Source: Rhodococcoides trifolii (GTDB taxonomy: Bacteria; Actinomycetota; Actinomycetes; Mycobacteriales; Mycobacteriaceae). Taken from it: a stretch of 64,000 nt of DNA. The number at the start of each line of letters is the position of its first letter. The stretch's first letter is position 1. The notes under the pieces are model-generated. The model was given only the letters and a program-made list of their open reading frames with translations. It had not been told where the DNA came from and made no database searches. The stretch covers positions 186,001 through 250,000 of the forward strand of contig NZ_BMCU01000001.1 of the NCBI RefSeq assembly GCF_014635345.1. The letters run 5' to 3'. Below are positions 27,091 to 36,799 of this stretch, one piece after another. The translations under genes and the position numbers were made by a program.

Positions 27091-28899
27091 TCAGCCTCTT
27101 TCCACGACGATGGCCTGCTCGACCGGGTCGAGCGTCTGCTCGGCCTTACCGGTCCGCAGTCGCTTGTCGATGTAGTTCACGAGGTGCGTCAGCGGCACCG
27201 TGAGCACCAGGTAGAACAACCCGGCCGCGACGAGCGGTGACAGGTTTCCGGTCTGTGCGTTCAGATCTCGACCGACCGCGAACAACTCGCGTTGCGTCGC
27301 GAGCAGACCCAGGAAGTAAATGAGCGAGGAGTCCTTGATCAGCGAGATGAACTGGTTCATCAGCGCCGGCAGAACGCGTCGCACACCCTGCGGCACCACG
27401 ACCAGGTTCATCGAGCGGCGATGGCTGAAGCCCAGCGCGCGTGCGGCTTCCATCTGGCCCGCTTCGACGCTTTGAATACCGGATCGGAAGATTTCGCCGA
27501 TGTATGCGGCGGCGAGAAGCGAGAGTGCCGCGGCCCCCAGCCAGTACGGGTTGCCTCCGGTGAGACCCTGCACCACCGGGCCGATGCCGAGGCCGATGAT
27601 CAGGATGATGACCACCGCCGGAAGACCGCGGAAGATGTCGGTGTAGACGCGTGCGGGCCACCGCAGCCAGCGGGTGCGCGACAGTCCCGCTAGAGCGAGC
27701 AACATGCCCAGGACGGTGCCGATGATGCCCGACGCCAGAGCCAGGATCAGGGTGTTCGGCAGGCCGACCTTGAACAGGTCGGGGATGGCCGACTTGTAGA
27801 GCGACCAGTCGAAGAACGTGTCACCTAGCTGCGAGAGCGTCGATTTCGGTTGTACGGCAACAGCTTCTGGTGCATTCGCGTCGTTCTGCGCCGCGATGGC
27901 CGCGAAATCGGGTAGCTCCGGGGCGGGAGCGGCCTTGCTGCCCGGCTTGAAGCCCTCGGGCAATTCGCGGGGAACCCAGTCGGAGTACAGCGAGGCCCAG
28001 GTTCCATCGGAGATCACTGCGTCGAGCCCGGAGTTGAGCGCGTCGATCAGCGGCTGATTGTCGCGGGCGACGGCCCACCCGACGAAGTTGTTGAGCGAGA
28101 ACGTGTTCTGCGTGATCGCAGTACCGTCCTCGGGCTTGACCAGACCCTCGGCCTGCTGCGACGGAGCGACCCACGCGTCGATCTGACCCGTCTTCAAATT
28201 GGCATAGGCGGTGTTGTAGTCCGGGAACTTCACGGGATCGAGGCCGAGCGTGTTCACCACGTAGTCGTCCTGCACGGTGCCCTGCACCACGCCGATCCTG
28301 GTGCCCGCGTTCAGATCCTCGAACTTGGTGATGGGTCCGCCTGCCTTGGCGACCAGCGAGAAGTACCCGAAGTCGTAGCCGTTGGTGAATCCGACGGTGT
28401 TGCGACGCTCGTCCGTCGTCGTGATGGACGACGACCCGACGTCGAAGCGTCGACCGGCCACCTGTGCGAGCAGTCCAGAGAACTCGGTGCCCGAGAAGTT
28501 GATCTGCAAGCCCAGTTTCGCGGCAACTGCCTTCAGCAGCTCGTTGTCGTAGCCCGTGTACTGGCCCGACGAATCGAGGCAGATGCTCGGCGGCGCGTCC
28601 GACAAGGTGCCGACGGTCAGCGTGCCGGGCGTGGCCAAGCCCAGTGCATTCGTGTCGATTCGATCCAGCGGGGTGACGTTCGGAGTCGTGTACTTGTCCT
28701 CGGTCGCCGCAGCGGCCGCCGCGTCGAAGTTCGTCGGCGTCGACGACGCACTGTCTACCCCGGGCGGGGCGCACAGATCGGTCGGACCTGCCGCCGCCTG
28801 ATCCGAGGTGGACGACGAGCCACACGCGGCGAGCGTGATCGCCAGTAACAGTCCGACGACGAGAACCACGAGCGCGCGTCCAGCGCGTACGGCAACCAT
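27091..28899 (-). CDS. Fused amino-acid ABC transporter: substrate-binding domain plus permease
   Basis: 602 residues in one frame. A lipobox (LAAC, C26) anchors an SBP_bac_3 domain (about 78-320) with [20 protein letters not shown], the ligand-site region [15 protein letters not shown] and [10 protein letters not shown]. After a Pro/Ala-rich linker comes a HisM/GlnP-type permease (about 365-590) with the EAA-like loop [17 protein letters not shown] and [17 protein letters not shown]. Such SBP-permease fusions are known for glutamine/glutamate importers and keep one or two binding domains per transporter. The ligand is probably a polar amino acid. Encoded 1 nt upstream of its ATPase. Confidence 0.92.
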   Translation of the reverse strand: MVAVRAGRALVVLVVGLLLAITLAACGSSSTSDQAAAGPTDLCAPPGVDSASSTPTNFDAAAAAATEDKYTTPNVTPLDRIDTNALGLATPGTLTVGTLSDAPPSICLDSSGQYTGYDNELLKAVAAKLGLQINFSGTEFSGLLAQVAGRRFDVGSSSITTTDERRNTVGFTNGYDFGYFSLVAKAGGPITKFEDLNAGTRIGVVQGTVQDDYVVNTLGLDPVKFPDYNTAYANLKTGQIDAWVAPSQQAEGLVKPEDGTAITQNTFSLNNFVGWAVARDNQPLIDALNSGLDAVISDGTWASLYSDWVPRELPEGFKPGSKAAPAPELPDFAAIAAQNDANAPEAVAVQPKSTLSQLGDTFFDWSLYKSAIPDLFKVGLPNTLILALASGIIGTVLGMLLALAGLSRTRWLRWPARVYTDIFRGLPAVVIILIIGLGIGPVVQGLTGGNPYWLGAAALSLLAAAYIGEIFRSGIQSVEAGQMEAARALGFSHRRSMNLVVVPQGVRRVLPALMNQFISLIKDSSLIYFLGLLATQRELFAVGRDLNAQTGNLSPLVAAGLFYLVLTVPLTHLVNYIDKRLRTGKAEQTLDPVEQAIVVERG

Positions 28900-29067
28900 G
28901 AGAAAACCCTAAGCGGCGACCTCACAATTCACCGAAACGGCCATTACGCAAGAGTTTGGATCAGCGAACTGGAGTGTTCTGCGTCGCGGTGGTGGCGTTA
29001 GTGTCCACTGCACGTAGGCCGGAGGCCGGCTTCGACAGGTGCACCGATCGGTTGCACGACGGAAGGG
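28900..29067. other. Divergent intergenic region, ABC importer / amt
   Basis: 168 bp containing the GGCCGGAGGCCGG palindrome (29014-29030) in the amt leader. No convincing -10 could be fixed for either gene. Confidence 0.4.
29014..29030. repeat. Dispersed palindromic repeat, copy 1 (GTAGGCCGGAGGCCGGC)
   Basis: In the 5' leader of amt. The core GGCCGGAGGCCGG recurs at 37614, 47388 (reverse), 51006 and 63682 (reverse), some copies with the same flanking GTAGG or GGAAGG context. Confidence 0.6.
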
Positions 29068-30414
29068 ATGGATCCAAGCGTGTTTCCCACTCTGGGCGCG
29101 CCCGACGCAGGCAACACCGCGTGGGTTCTCGCCAGTGCAGCCATGGTGCTGTTGATGACCCCGGGCCTCGCCTTCTTCTACGGCGGCATGGTCCGAGTGA
29201 AGAGCGTGCTCAACATGATGATGATGAGCCTGTCGGCCATCGGCGTCGTGTGGGTGCTGTGGGTCCTCTTCGGATACTCGATGGTGTTCGGGGACAACGT
29301 GATCGGCGGGTGGATCGGCAACCCGCTGCAGTACGCCGGGTTGACGTCCTTGATCGGCGGTGACTACCTCGGGACCGACGGTCAGGTCGAGATCCCGCTG
29401 GTGGGAACGATCCCCGCCCTGGTCTTCGTGGCGTTCCAGGCAGGATTTGCCATGGTGACCGTCGCTCTGGTGTCGGGAGCGGTCGCAGATCGCATGCGAT
29501 TCATGCCGTGGGTCGTCTTCGCCGGCCTCTGGGTGACCCTCGTCTACTTCCCCGTCGCGCACTGGGTGTTCTCGTACGACGGCGTCACCAGTGCGAGCGG
29601 CGGCTGGATCGTGAACGATCTGCGGGCCATCGATTTCGCGGGCGGCACCGCCGTGGAGATCAACGCCGGCGCCGCCGGCCTCGCTCTTGCGATCGTCCTC
29701 GGGAAGCGTCGCGGATGGCCGCGGGAGGCGATGCGTCCGCACAACCTGCCTGCCGTGATGATCGGTGCCGGTCTGCTGTGGTTCGGGTGGTTCGGTTTCA
29801 ACGCCGGCTCGTCGCTGGCCGCCGACGGGGTGGCTGCGGTCGCGTTGGTCAACACGATGGGCGCCGGCGCCGTCTCGATGGTCGCCTGGCTTGCTGTGGA
29901 GAAGCTTCGGGACGGTCGCGCGACGTCGTTCGGCGCCGCGTCGGGCGTCGTGGCCGGTCTGGTGGCGATCACGCCGTCGTGCACGGCGGTGACTCCGGTC
30001 GGCGCTCTCGGCGTCGGTGCGGCTGCGGGAGCCCTGTGCGCCTTGGCAATCGGCCTCAAGTACCGGTTCGGATACGACGATTCCCTCGACGTGGTCGGCG
30101 TGCACCTCGTCGGCGGCGTCGTCGGCACCTTGATGATCGGACTTCTTGCGAGCTCCACAATGCCGCCCGGGGTCGACGGCCTGCTCTACGGCGGCGGCTT
30201 CGCGCAGCTCGGACGACAGTTGGTTGCCGTACTCGCGGTTCTCGCCTACTCGCTGCTCGTCACCGCGGCCATTGCCTACGTGCTCAAGGTGACCATCGGT
30301 ATCCGCGCCGACCCGCAGCACGAGACCGACGGCATCGACGAGCACGAGCACGCCGAGTCCGCGTACGAATTCGTCGCGGGACACGGCGGCGGCTCGGGCC
30401 TCTTCGGAAAGTGA
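29068..30414 (+). CDS. amt: Ammonium transporter
   Basis: 448 residues, 11 transmembrane helices, Amt/Rh family. Motifs: MTPGLAFFYGGMVRVKSVLNMMM, HWVFSYDGV, DFAGGTAVEINAGAAGLALAIVLGKR (twin-His region in the DFAGG block), and DDSLDVVGVHLVGGVVG. It conducts ammonium/ammonia into the cell under nitrogen limitation. Unlike the usual actinobacterial amt-glnB(K)-glnD operon, the next gene is convergent, so this copy is alone. ATG 29068 directly abuts the purine-rich GGAAGGG, which is too close for a good ribosome site; GTG 29080 is an alternative start. Confidence 0.95.
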   Translation: MDPSVFPTLGAPDAGNTAWVLASAAMVLLMTPGLAFFYGGMVRVKSVLNMMMMSLSAIGVVWVLWVLFGYSMVFGDNVIGGWIGNPLQYAGLTSLIGGDYLGTDGQVEIPLVGTIPALVFVAFQAGFAMVTVALVSGAVADRMRFMPWVVFAGLWVTLVYFPVAHWVFSYDGVTSASGGWIVNDLRAIDFAGGTAVEINAGAAGLALAIVLGKRRGWPREAMRPHNLPAVMIGAGLLWFGWFGFNAGSSLAADGVAAVALVNTMGAGAVSMVAWLAVEKLRDGRATSFGAASGVVAGLVAITPSCTAVTPVGALGVGAAAGALCALAIGLKYRFGYDDSLDVVGVHLVGGVVGTLMIGLLASSTMPPGVDGLLYGGGFAQLGRQLVAVLAVLAYSLLVTAAIAYVLKVTIGIRADPQHETDGIDEHEHAESAYEFVAGHGGGSGLFGK

Positions 30415-31176
30415 CTACTGCTGCGTGCGCCAGGTGATGGCGTCGTTCATCTCGGTGAGGTCGTAATCCGGGCCGTTCACCCCGACGGTGAACAACGTGG
30501 CACCGGCGTCGACGAAGTCCTGCGCCTTCTCCGCACCCGGCCAGGCAACGGATCTCTGGATGACCGAGACATCTCGCCCGACGGTCTCGCCGTGCTCGGC
30601 GAGGATGCCCGACTTGCGCTTCAGCTCGTCGAGGTCGGCGAAGCTGTGCCAGATGTGTGCGTACTCCGCGACCATCTTGAGCGTCTTCTTCTCGCCGCCG
30701 CCGCCGATCAGAATCGGAATCTCACGCGTCGGGGCGGGGTTGCCGACGGACAGGCGGTGCTTGATGCGGGCGAGGTTCTCGTTCAGCAACTTCAGTCGTG
30801 AACCGGCGGTGCCGAATTCGTAGCCGAAGTTGTCGTAGTCCTTCTGGTTCCACCCACCGCCGATGCCGAGGATCAGCCGACCGCCACTGATGTGATCGAC
30901 GGTGCGCGCCATGTCGGCGAGCAGGTCCGGGTTGCGGTATCCGCCGCCGGTGACGAGTGCGCCGATCTCGACGTTGGACGTCTGCTCCGCCCACGCACCG
31001 AGCATGGTCCAGCACTCGAAGTGGGCGCCGTCGAGATCACCGTAGAGGGGGTAGAAGTGATCCCAGTTGAAGATGATGTCGACGCCGGCGTCTTCTGCTC
31101 GCAGGACCGCGTCGCGGATGAGTTGATAGTCGGGGGCGTGCTGCGGCTGAAGTTGGACACCGATTTTGATGGTCAT
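30415..31176 (-). CDS. LLM-class F420-dependent oxidoreductase
   Basis: 253-residue luciferase-like (beta/alpha)8 protein. Features: MTIKIGVQLQPQHAPDY, IFNWDHFYPLYGD, VEIGALVTGGGYRNPDLLADMARTVDHISGGRLILGIGGGW (the flavin/F420 phosphate-binding strand region), and IPILIGGGGEKKTL. These match the TIGR03854-type F420 enzymes of Rhodococcus and Mycobacterium. Substrate unknown. ATG 31176 has GGAG 2 nt upstream and lies 14 nt after the TIGR04338-type gene, so it is probably its operon partner. The stop is adjacent to the convergent amt stop (0 nt between). Confidence 0.9.
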   Translation of the reverse strand: MTIKIGVQLQPQHAPDYQLIRDAVLRAEDAGVDIIFNWDHFYPLYGDLDGAHFECWTMLGAWAEQTSNVEIGALVTGGGYRNPDLLADMARTVDHISGGRLILGIGGGWNQKDYDNFGYEFGTAGSRLKLLNENLARIKHRLSVGNPAPTREIPILIGGGGEKKTLKMVAEYAHIWHSFADLDELKRKSGILAEHGETVGRDVSVIQRSVAWPGAEKAQDFVDAGATLFTVGVNGPDYDLTEMNDAITWRTQQ

Positions 31177-31190
31177 GGCTCCATGATGCG

Positions 31191-31703
31191 CTATCCGATG
31201 GCCACACCGGCGTCGAGCATCGCAGCTCGCAGCACGAATGCTGCTTCGTCGCCCACGATTCCGCCGACCAACGTGACGAATCGGTCGACGAACTGCCCAC
31301 CGTGAGCCGGGACGTCCGATTCCTCCGGTTCCAGATGGTGCGCGAGTTCGTGCAGGACGACCAACTCGCGCAGCGCCCAGGCTTTGTTTCCGCGGTGCAA
31401 GGGAACGGCGATGGTCTGGGTGTCCCGCTCGTAGTGCGCCTCGCCCGCACCGGAGCGTTCCCGCACTCGGACCGATCGGCGAGCGCATGGCCACGTGCCG
31501 CGAACCCAGTCGAGGGCGAGAACTGCGTCCACATAGGACTGCACGGATTCCAACGACGCGAATCGCCGTTCGATGGGCAGCGTCACGCTCGACCCGAGCA
31601 TGTCGACGGTGCGTAGACCGCGCTCGTCGGCGCGATCGAACATGACTCGCACGAGATGCTCGGCCTCGTACACCTTCGACCGTTGCGAATCCCTGTTCTT
31701 CAC
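31191..31703 (-). CDS. TIGR04338-type putative zinc metallohydrolase
   Basis: 170 residues. Zinc motif HELAHH at 118-123 with a downstream HGGQFVDRFV that could provide a third ligand (H134). The N-terminal QSYVDAVLALDWVRG segment fits the actinobacterial family of small predicted metallohydrolases that lie next to DUF2786 genes. Substrate unknown; no signal peptide. GTG 31703 lies 6 nt from TACGCT (leaderless), so this gene has its own promoter although the DUF2786 gene is just upstream on the same strand. Confidence 0.85.
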   Translation of the reverse strand: MKNRDSQRSKVYEAEHLVRVMFDRADERGLRTVDMLGSSVTLPIERRFASLESVQSYVDAVLALDWVRGTWPCARRSVRVRERSGAGEAHYERDTQTIAVPLHRGNKAWALRELVVLHELAHHLEPEESDVPAHGGQFVDRFVTLVGGIVGDEAAFVLRAAMLDAGVAIG

Positions 31704-31709
31704 CGGCCG

Positions 31710-31715
31710 AGCGTA
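31710..31715 (-). promoter_or_regulatory. Leaderless -10 (TACGCT) of the metallohydrolase gene
   Basis: TACGCT ends 6 nt before GTG 31703, inside the 39-nt gap after the DUF2786 gene. Confidence 0.5.
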
Positions 31716-31742
31716 GTTCAGGGACCATTTTCGCGGCCTGAA

Positions 31743-32558
31743 CTACCGCTCCAATTGCGTCGACCCTCTACCCAACTCGGGCTCGCCGCCGAGCCGCGCC
31801 GCCCGGCCTGCTCGATCGCCGGCCCGACGCGCGCCGTGTGAGAAACCGGCCGTCGCCGACTGCCCACGCCACGTTCCACGCGCCGTCGACGTCGACGAGT
31901 AGAAGTCTTTCAGCTCGATCTCCTTGTTGCGCAACACCAATGCCGTGCCGACTTCGGGAGCGGCCTCGATGGCTTCGGTCTCGGCCTTCTTCTTCGCCTC
32001 GCCGAGGCGTTCGCCGATCCGCACCGCGAACGCCAGCTGGAATTCCAACCGGGCCGTCACTCCGGCGAGCGGCTTCTCCTCACGCACCCGGTAGCGCCGC
32101 CGACCGCGGGTCTGTACCACGACGCGTTGGACTGTGGCAGTGCGGTATTCGCCGGATTTGATGTAGGCATCGGACGCCTTGACCATCTGCACGATCAGGC
32201 TGGCGTAGAGCGCTTCGCACGTGTCGATGTCGGAATCGAAACCGTATGCGAACACCTGCGCCGACGACTGCGCGATGTCGCATTGCACATCGTTGGCACG
32301 CGCGATGGCCAGGAACAGCTGCACGTAGGTGCGCAAGCCCTTCTTGCCCGGCTCGCCGATCCGCACCATCCTCTGTACGGGTGTTGCCCGCTTCTCTCGC
32401 GACGCCGTGTGCGATCGCGCGACGGCCAGATCGATGGCCGACGACGTGGCCAGCCGCTGGGCGGCCTCCATGAACGCCTCGGCCTCGTGCGGGTTGTCCG
32501 TCGACTCGGCTTGGCGCAGCAGTCCCCCGATACGGGCCAGCATCTTGTCCGAACTCAC
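31743..32558 (-). CDS. DUF2786 domain protein
   Basis: 271 residues. The N-terminal DUF2786 segment is clear: [43 protein letters not shown], a helical unit often found in phage and host proteins of unknown role. The middle (residues 65-210) is an alpha/beta region with [14 protein letters not shown] and [12 protein letters not shown], commonly attached to DUF2786. The C-terminal 40 residues are low-complexity Gly/Arg/Ala. GTG 32558 lies 8 nt from TAATCT (leaderless). It is divergent from the large peptidase gene and adjacent to the metallohydrolase gene. Confidence 0.88.
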   Translation of the reverse strand: MSSDKMLARIGGLLRQAESTDNPHEAEAFMEAAQRLATSSAIDLAVARSHTASREKRATPVQRMVRIGEPGKKGLRTYVQLFLAIARANDVQCDIAQSSAQVFAYGFDSDIDTCEALYASLIVQMVKASDAYIKSGEYRTATVQRVVVQTRGRRRYRVREEKPLAGVTARLEFQLAFAVRIGERLGEAKKKAETEAIEAAPEVGTALVLRNKEIELKDFYSSTSTARGTWRGQSATAGFSHGARRAGDRAGRAARLGGEPELGRGSTQLER

Positions 32559-32611
32559 GGGAGCGAAGATTACGCCGCCCCACCGACAGTCTTCGCGGGT
32601 ACTTTGTCCCC
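32559..32611. promoter_or_regulatory. Back-to-back leaderless promoters
   Basis: In 53 bp, TAATCT (32572-32567) serves GTG 32558 on the minus strand with an 8-nt spacer, and TACTTT (32600-32605) serves ATG 32612 on the plus strand with a 6-nt spacer. The two -35 regions must overlap, so the two promoters may compete. Confidence 0.6.
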
Positions 32612-34747
32612 ATGACAGCCCCTTCGCCGGTCGAACGCCGATGCGCCGCGATGGACGTGCACCGGCGCCTGCTCACCGAGTCCTCGACGTATCGCGCCGA
32701 GCGGGCACGCATCGAGAACCAGACGATCGCACTGGCCGCGATACTGCCCGCGCGGGAGCGGGAGGTGGTGCGAATCGACGTCGTGGTCCACGTGGTTGCG
32801 GCCACCGACGACCAGGACATCTCCGACGACCAGATCGCGAGTCAGTTCGCCGTCCTCGACCGCGATTTCCGGGCGGCGAACGACGACATCGACAATGTTC
32901 CCGAACCGTTCCGTCCTCTCGTCGCCGATGCTCGGGTCGAATTCGCATTCGCTACAACAGATCCGGATGGCCAGCCGACGACAGGAATCACCCGGACCCG
33001 CACTCGGGTCGCGGAGTTCGACTCCGACGACGCGATCAAGTCGGCGTCGACGGGTGGTGCGGATCCGTGGCCGTCCGAGAAGTACCTCAACCTGTGGGTC
33101 TGCCGTCTCGGTGGAGGTCTGCTCGGGTACGCCCAGTTTCCCGGCGGGCCTGCGGAAACCGACGGGGTCGTCATCCTCGACACGGCGTTCGGCACGACCG
33201 GCACGGCGTCGGCTCCGTTCGACCTCGGCCGCACCGCGACCCACGAGATCGGCCACTGGCTCAACCTCTTCCATATCTGGGGCGACGACGGTGACGGGTG
33301 CGGCGGCACCGACGAGGTCGACGACACCCCGAACCAGGGCGGTCCCAACAACGGCCGACCGACCTACCCGCACGTCTCGTGCAACAACGGGCCGAACGGC
33401 GATCTCTTCGTCAACTACATGGACTACACCGACGACGCCGGCATGGTCATGTTCACCAGGGGTCAGGTGACGCGCATGTCCGCCTGCCTCGAGGGGGTTC
33501 GGCGGTCGCTCGCCGGTCGAACCGAAACTGTTGCCCCGCTGGGTCGTTGGACCCATTCGTTCGAGGAGGACCACGACGACGTCACGGTCTATCGCCCGCA
33601 GGGATACGACTTTCCTCGCGCCCGTGGCCGAGCCGGTCTCGAGTTCCGTCCCGACGGGTCCTTCGTCGATTGGTCGATCGGCGCGGGTGACGCGCGCACC
33701 GCCCGCGCCGGCTCCTGGGTCGCAGACGACCACCTGCGTCTGATCACGGCCGCCGGCAACGCACGAACGGTGTCGGTGGTGGCGCGTACCGACGATCGAC
33801 TCGAACTTGCCTTTCGCACTGCGACATCGACCCACCGGCCGTCGTGCCGAGCCGACGTCGTGCTTCCGTTCTCGGCCACCGACTTCCGACGCCCACCCCC
33901 GTCCGACACTCGTCGAACCAGCGGCGTCACAGCACTTCTCGACGCTGTCTCGGAATCCCGGATCGAGGACACGCTGGACGTCGTGCTCGCGCCGTCGTCT
34001 CGAGTGTCGACGGGTGAGGGCTTCCGGCAGGTCGCGGCCCAGCTTGCCGCGGTGCTGATCGACGCCGGGTACGACGTCGTTCAGGACCCGGTCGTCGTCG
34101 GAGACGGGTTGAGCGAGAACGTGACCGGTGATCGGACCGGCACCGGTGGCGCACGCGGAGTGGTGATCGTGACGGCGCATCTCGATTCGGTCAACCACGA
34201 GGACGGACCCGATTCCCCAGCGCCCGGTGCCGACGACAACGCCAGCGGCGCAGCAGGATTGATAGAGCTTGCTCGGGTGCTCGCGACAGGCACCTGGGAA
34301 CACGACACGAGAGTGATCCTGTTCGGCGGTGAGGAGCAGGGTCTCTACGGCAGCACGGCCTACGTCGCGAGCCTGTCCGCCGCGGAGCGTGATCGCATCA
34401 TCGGCGTCGTCAACATGGACATGATCGGGCGCCTGAACACGGCCGAGCCGTCGGTGCTGATCGAGGGGGCGCCGGTGTCCGCGGCCTTGATCCAGTCATT
34501 GGTCGAGGCGGCGGGGGAATACACCACTCTCGCCGTGGCCACCTCGCTGGAACCGTACGCCAGTGACCACGTGCCGTTCATCGACGCCGAGATCCCGGCG
34601 GTGCTGACCATCGAAGGTGACGACCGCGCGAACACGGACGTGCACTCGGCGCGGGACGTTCGCGGCAACGTCGACGTCGGGTTCATGGTGGAGATTCTGC
34701 GCATGAACGCGGCGGTGCTGGCGCAATTGCTGAACCCTGTCGACTGA
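32612..34747 (+). CDS. Two-peptidase fusion: M43-like metalloprotease plus M28-like aminopeptidase
   Basis: 711 residues. The first half is a pappalysin/M43B-type metzincin: [11 protein letters not shown] (211-221, Zn ligands H211, H215, H221) with the Met-turn NYMDYTDD (M270) and the usual Cys-bearing [13 protein letters not shown] loop. Residues about 305-425 look like a beta-rich linker domain. Residues about 440-711 are an M28 zinc exopeptidase with all expected ligands: H523 (VTAHLDS), D541 ([10 protein letters not shown]), EE574-575 ([11 protein letters not shown]), D603 (NMDMIGR), and a late DVHSARD. No signal peptide or membrane segment is visible, though both families are usually secreted. 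Leaderless promoter. Confidence 0.88.
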   Translation: MTAPSPVERRCAAMDVHRRLLTESSTYRAERARIENQTIALAAILPAREREVVRIDVVVHVVAATDDQDISDDQIASQFAVLDRDFRAANDDIDNVPEPFRPLVADARVEFAFATTDPDGQPTTGITRTRTRVAEFDSDDAIKSASTGGADPWPSEKYLNLWVCRLGGGLLGYAQFPGGPAETDGVVILDTAFGTTGTASAPFDLGRTATHEIGHWLNLFHIWGDDGDGCGGTDEVDDTPNQGGPNNGRPTYPHVSCNNGPNGDLFVNYMDYTDDAGMVMFTRGQVTRMSACLEGVRRSLAGRTETVAPLGRWTHSFEEDHDDVTVYRPQGYDFPRARGRAGLEFRPDGSFVDWSIGAGDARTARAGSWVADDHLRLITAAGNARTVSVVARTDDRLELAFRTATSTHRPSCRADVVLPFSATDFRRPPPSDTRRTSGVTALLDAVSESRIEDTLDVVLAPSSRVSTGEGFRQVAAQLAAVLIDAGYDVVQDPVVVGDGLSENVTGDRTGTGGARGVVIVTAHLDSVNHEDGPDSPAPGADDNASGAAGLIELARVLATGTWEHDTRVILFGGEEQGLYGSTAYVASLSAAERDRIIGVVNMDMIGRLNTAEPSVLIEGAPVSAALIQSLVEAAGEYTTLAVATSLEPYASDHVPFIDAEIPAVLTIEGDDRANTDVHSARDVRGNVDVGFMVEILRMNAAVLAQLLNPVD

Positions 34748-34770
34748 GGTCCACTGTCCCGCAACGACCG

Positions 34771-34811
34771 AGGGGCACACTCGGTCGAGTAGATCGACCG
34801 AATGTGCCCCT
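34771..34811. terminator. 18-bp hairpin between convergent peptidase and ino1
   Basis: Arms 34771-34788 and 34794-34811 (AGGGGCACACTCGGTCGA against its complement) pair at 17 of 18 positions with a GTAGA loop. No T-run. It lies 24 nt after one stop and 15 nt before the other, so it fits a bidirectional terminator. Confidence 0.65.
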
Positions 34812-34825
34812 GAGTCGGGAATGGA

Positions 34826-35908
34826 TCAGGCGTCGATGATGAACGCTTCGAGCTCGGCGCGCGCGATGTCGTCGGCCATCTGCTTGGGCGGGCTCTTCAT
34901 CAGGTACGCCGACGCGGGCACGATGGGTCCACCGATGCCGCGGTCCAGCGCAATCTTTGCCGCACGGACGGCGTCGATGATCACACCGGCCGAGTTGGGC
35001 GAGTCCCACACTTCGAGCTTGTACTCGAGGTTCAGGGGAACGTCACCGAAGGCGCGGCCTTCGAGGCGGACGTAGGCCCACTTGCGGTCGTCGAGCCAGC
35101 CGACATGGTCCGACGGTCCGATGTGGACGTCCTTGGCGTTGAACTCGCGCTGCAAGTTCGATGTCACAGCTTGGGTCTTGGAGATCTTCTTCGACTCGAG
35201 GCGCGTGCGCTCGAGCATGTTGAGGAAGTCCATGTTGCCGCCGACATTCAGCTGCATCGTGCGATCGAGCTGCACGCCGCGGTCTTCGAACAGCTTCGCC
35301 ATGACGCGGTGGGTGATGGTGGCACCGACCTGGCTCTTGATGTCGTCGCCCACGATGGGGACGCCGGCATCGGCGAATTTCTTGGCCCACACCGGATCCG
35401 ATGCGATGAACACGGGGAGTGCGTTGACGAATGCGACGCCGGCGTCGATCGCAGCCTGTGCGTAGAACTTGTCCGCTTCCTCGGATCCGACGGGAAGGTA
35501 GGAGACGAGAACGTCGACCTTCGCGTCCTTCAGCGCCTTGACCATGTCGACCGGCTCGGCGTCCGAAAGCTCGATGGTTTCGGCGTAGTACTTGCCGATT
35601 CCGTCCAGGGTCGGTCCGCGCTGAACGCTGACATCGGTCGGCGGAACGTCGGCGATCTTGATGGTGTTGTTCTCGCTGGCGAAGATGGCTTCGGAGAGGT
35701 CGAATCCGACCTTCTTGGCGTCCACGTCGAACGCGGCGACGAACTCGACGTCGCGGACGTGGTACTTGCCGAACTTGACGTGCATGAGGCCGGGAACGGT
35801 GGAGTTCTCGTCGGCGTCCTTGTAGTACTGCACGCCCTGAACCAGGGACGACGCGCAGTTACCCACGCCCACAATGGCCACGCGCACCGCAGTGCTGTTG
35901 TCACTCAT
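34826..35908 (-). CDS. ino1: Inositol-1-phosphate synthase
   Basis: 360 residues, an actinobacterial short-form MIPS. It converts glucose-6-phosphate to myo-inositol-3-phosphate, the first step to phosphatidylinositol, PIMs and mycothiol. Signatures: [20 protein letters not shown] (NAD site), [34 protein letters not shown] and [14 protein letters not shown] with SKTQAV. Length and motifs match M. tuberculosis Ino1 (Rv0046c). Its start lies 8 nt inside the PadR gene, so both are on one mRNA and the regulator is probably autoregulatory for ino1. Confidence 0.97.
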   Translation of the reverse strand: MSDNSTAVRVAIVGVGNCASSLVQGVQYYKDADENSTVPGLMHVKFGKYHVRDVEFVAAFDVDAKKVGFDLSEAIFASENNTIKIADVPPTDVSVQRGPTLDGIGKYYAETIELSDAEPVDMVKALKDAKVDVLVSYLPVGSEEADKFYAQAAIDAGVAFVNALPVFIASDPVWAKKFADAGVPIVGDDIKSQVGATITHRVMAKLFEDRGVQLDRTMQLNVGGNMDFLNMLERTRLESKKISKTQAVTSNLQREFNAKDVHIGPSDHVGWLDDRKWAYVRLEGRAFGDVPLNLEYKLEVWDSPNSAGVIIDAVRAAKIALDRGIGGPIVPASAYLMKSPPKQMADDIARAELEAFIIDA

Positions 35909-36503
35909 GGTCGGGTTCTCCTTCTTTCCGATAGGTGTCCGTCGAGTTCTCGACGGTTTTGGTGGGCGGGGAACTCTCCGAATTGATCGCCATTGCCTCG
36001 GCAGCGATCAATTCGTTGAGCCACCGCACTTCGCGTTCGCTCGACTCGAGTCCGAGCTGATGCAATCCGCGGGTGTATCTGTCCAGCGACCCGCTTGCAC
36101 GGCCGATGGCGTCTCGGAGCCCCTCGCGGCGCTCCTCGACCTGACGTCGCCTGCCTTCGAGAATTCGCATCCGCGCCTCGGCGGGGGTGCGTCCGAAGAA
36201 GGCAAGGTGAACGCCGAACCCGTCATCCGAGTAATTCTGTGGACCGGTGTCCGCGACGAGCTCGGCGAACCGAGCTCGGCCGGCAGGCGTGAGTTGGTAC
36301 ACGCGGCGTGCCCGACGCTTCAGAGTGCCCTCGGGCATCTCCTCGACGATCTGTCCGTCCGCCTGCATCTTGCGCAGAGTCGGATAGAGCGAACCGTACG
36401 AGAAGGCCCGAAATGCACCGAGGAGGCCGGTCAGTCGCTTGCGCAGCTCGTAACCATGCATGGGTGAATCGAGGAGCAAGCCGAGAACCGCGAGTTCGAG
36501 CAC
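35901..36503 (-). CDS. PadR-family regulator of the ino1 operon (Rv0047c-like)
   Basis: 200 residues. The N-terminal winged helix is typical of Pad[24 protein letters not shown], then [20 protein letters not shown] and [18 protein letters not shown]. The C-terminal helical half ([23 protein letters not shown]) forms the dimerisation region. In mycobacteria the same gene precedes ino1. GTG 36503 has a purine-rich site (GGAGGGGAA). The -10 TATAGT is at 36560-36555, and a palindrome at 36569-36587 covers the -35 area, which predicts autorepression together with ino1. Confidence 0.92.
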   Translation of the reverse strand: MLELAVLGLLLDSPMHGYELRKRLTGLLGAFRAFSYGSLYPTLRKMQADGQIVEEMPEGTLKRRARRVYQLTPAGRARFAELVADTGPQNYSDDGFGVHLAFFGRTPAEARMRILEGRRRQVEERREGLRDAIGRASGSLDRYTRGLHQLGLESSEREVRWLNELIAAEAMAINSESSPPTKTVENSTDTYRKEGEPDHE

Positions 36504-36554
36504 GCGTTCCCCTCCCCTCGATTCCGCCGGATCACATCGGATGATGCATCAGCG

Positions 36555-36587
36555 ACTATAGCCACAACATGTATCGGCCCGATATAT
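36555..36587 (-). promoter_or_regulatory. PadR-ino1 promoter with candidate PadR operator
   Basis: -10 TATAGT at 36560-36555. The palindrome ATGTATCGG-C-CCGATATAT (36569-36587; perfect inner 13-mer TATCGGCCCGATA) overlaps the expected -35. PadR proteins bind AT-flanked dyads of this size. Confidence 0.55.
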
Positions 36588-36786
36588 GGGGGTACACGTA
36601 ACTCAGAGTTCACGTAACTCGAGTGGTCAGCTCCGCCGGACCCAATGGCGCACTGGGTCGCCTATATGGACCGAACGTCACATTGGGTCCACGACGGCAG
36701 GGTCCGACCCGCACCTCGGCTGTCTGAAATGGGTAGAGCCGGCGATCAGCCCTCATCCGATTGCCCCGCCCCTCTCGCCTCGCACG

Positions 36787-36792
36787 TACTCT
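36787..36792 (+). promoter_or_regulatory. Leaderless -10 (TACTCT) of the DUF5318 gene
   Basis: TACTCT lies 7 nt before GTG 36800. The rest of the 296-bp PadR/DUF5318 intergenic region (36504-36799) shows only two copies of ACGTAACTC (36596 and 36612 areas). Confidence 0.5.
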
Positions 36793-36799
36793 GGTCCCC

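Noticed and set aside
28909-30384. A 491-codon frame antisense to amt
   Set aside because: His/Asp/Arg-rich sequence typical of the reverse of a membrane protein gene; no start context.
32570-34303. A 577-codon frame antisense to the two-peptidase gene
   Set aside because: Low-complexity composition and no motif, while the plus strand encodes complete zinc-site residues.
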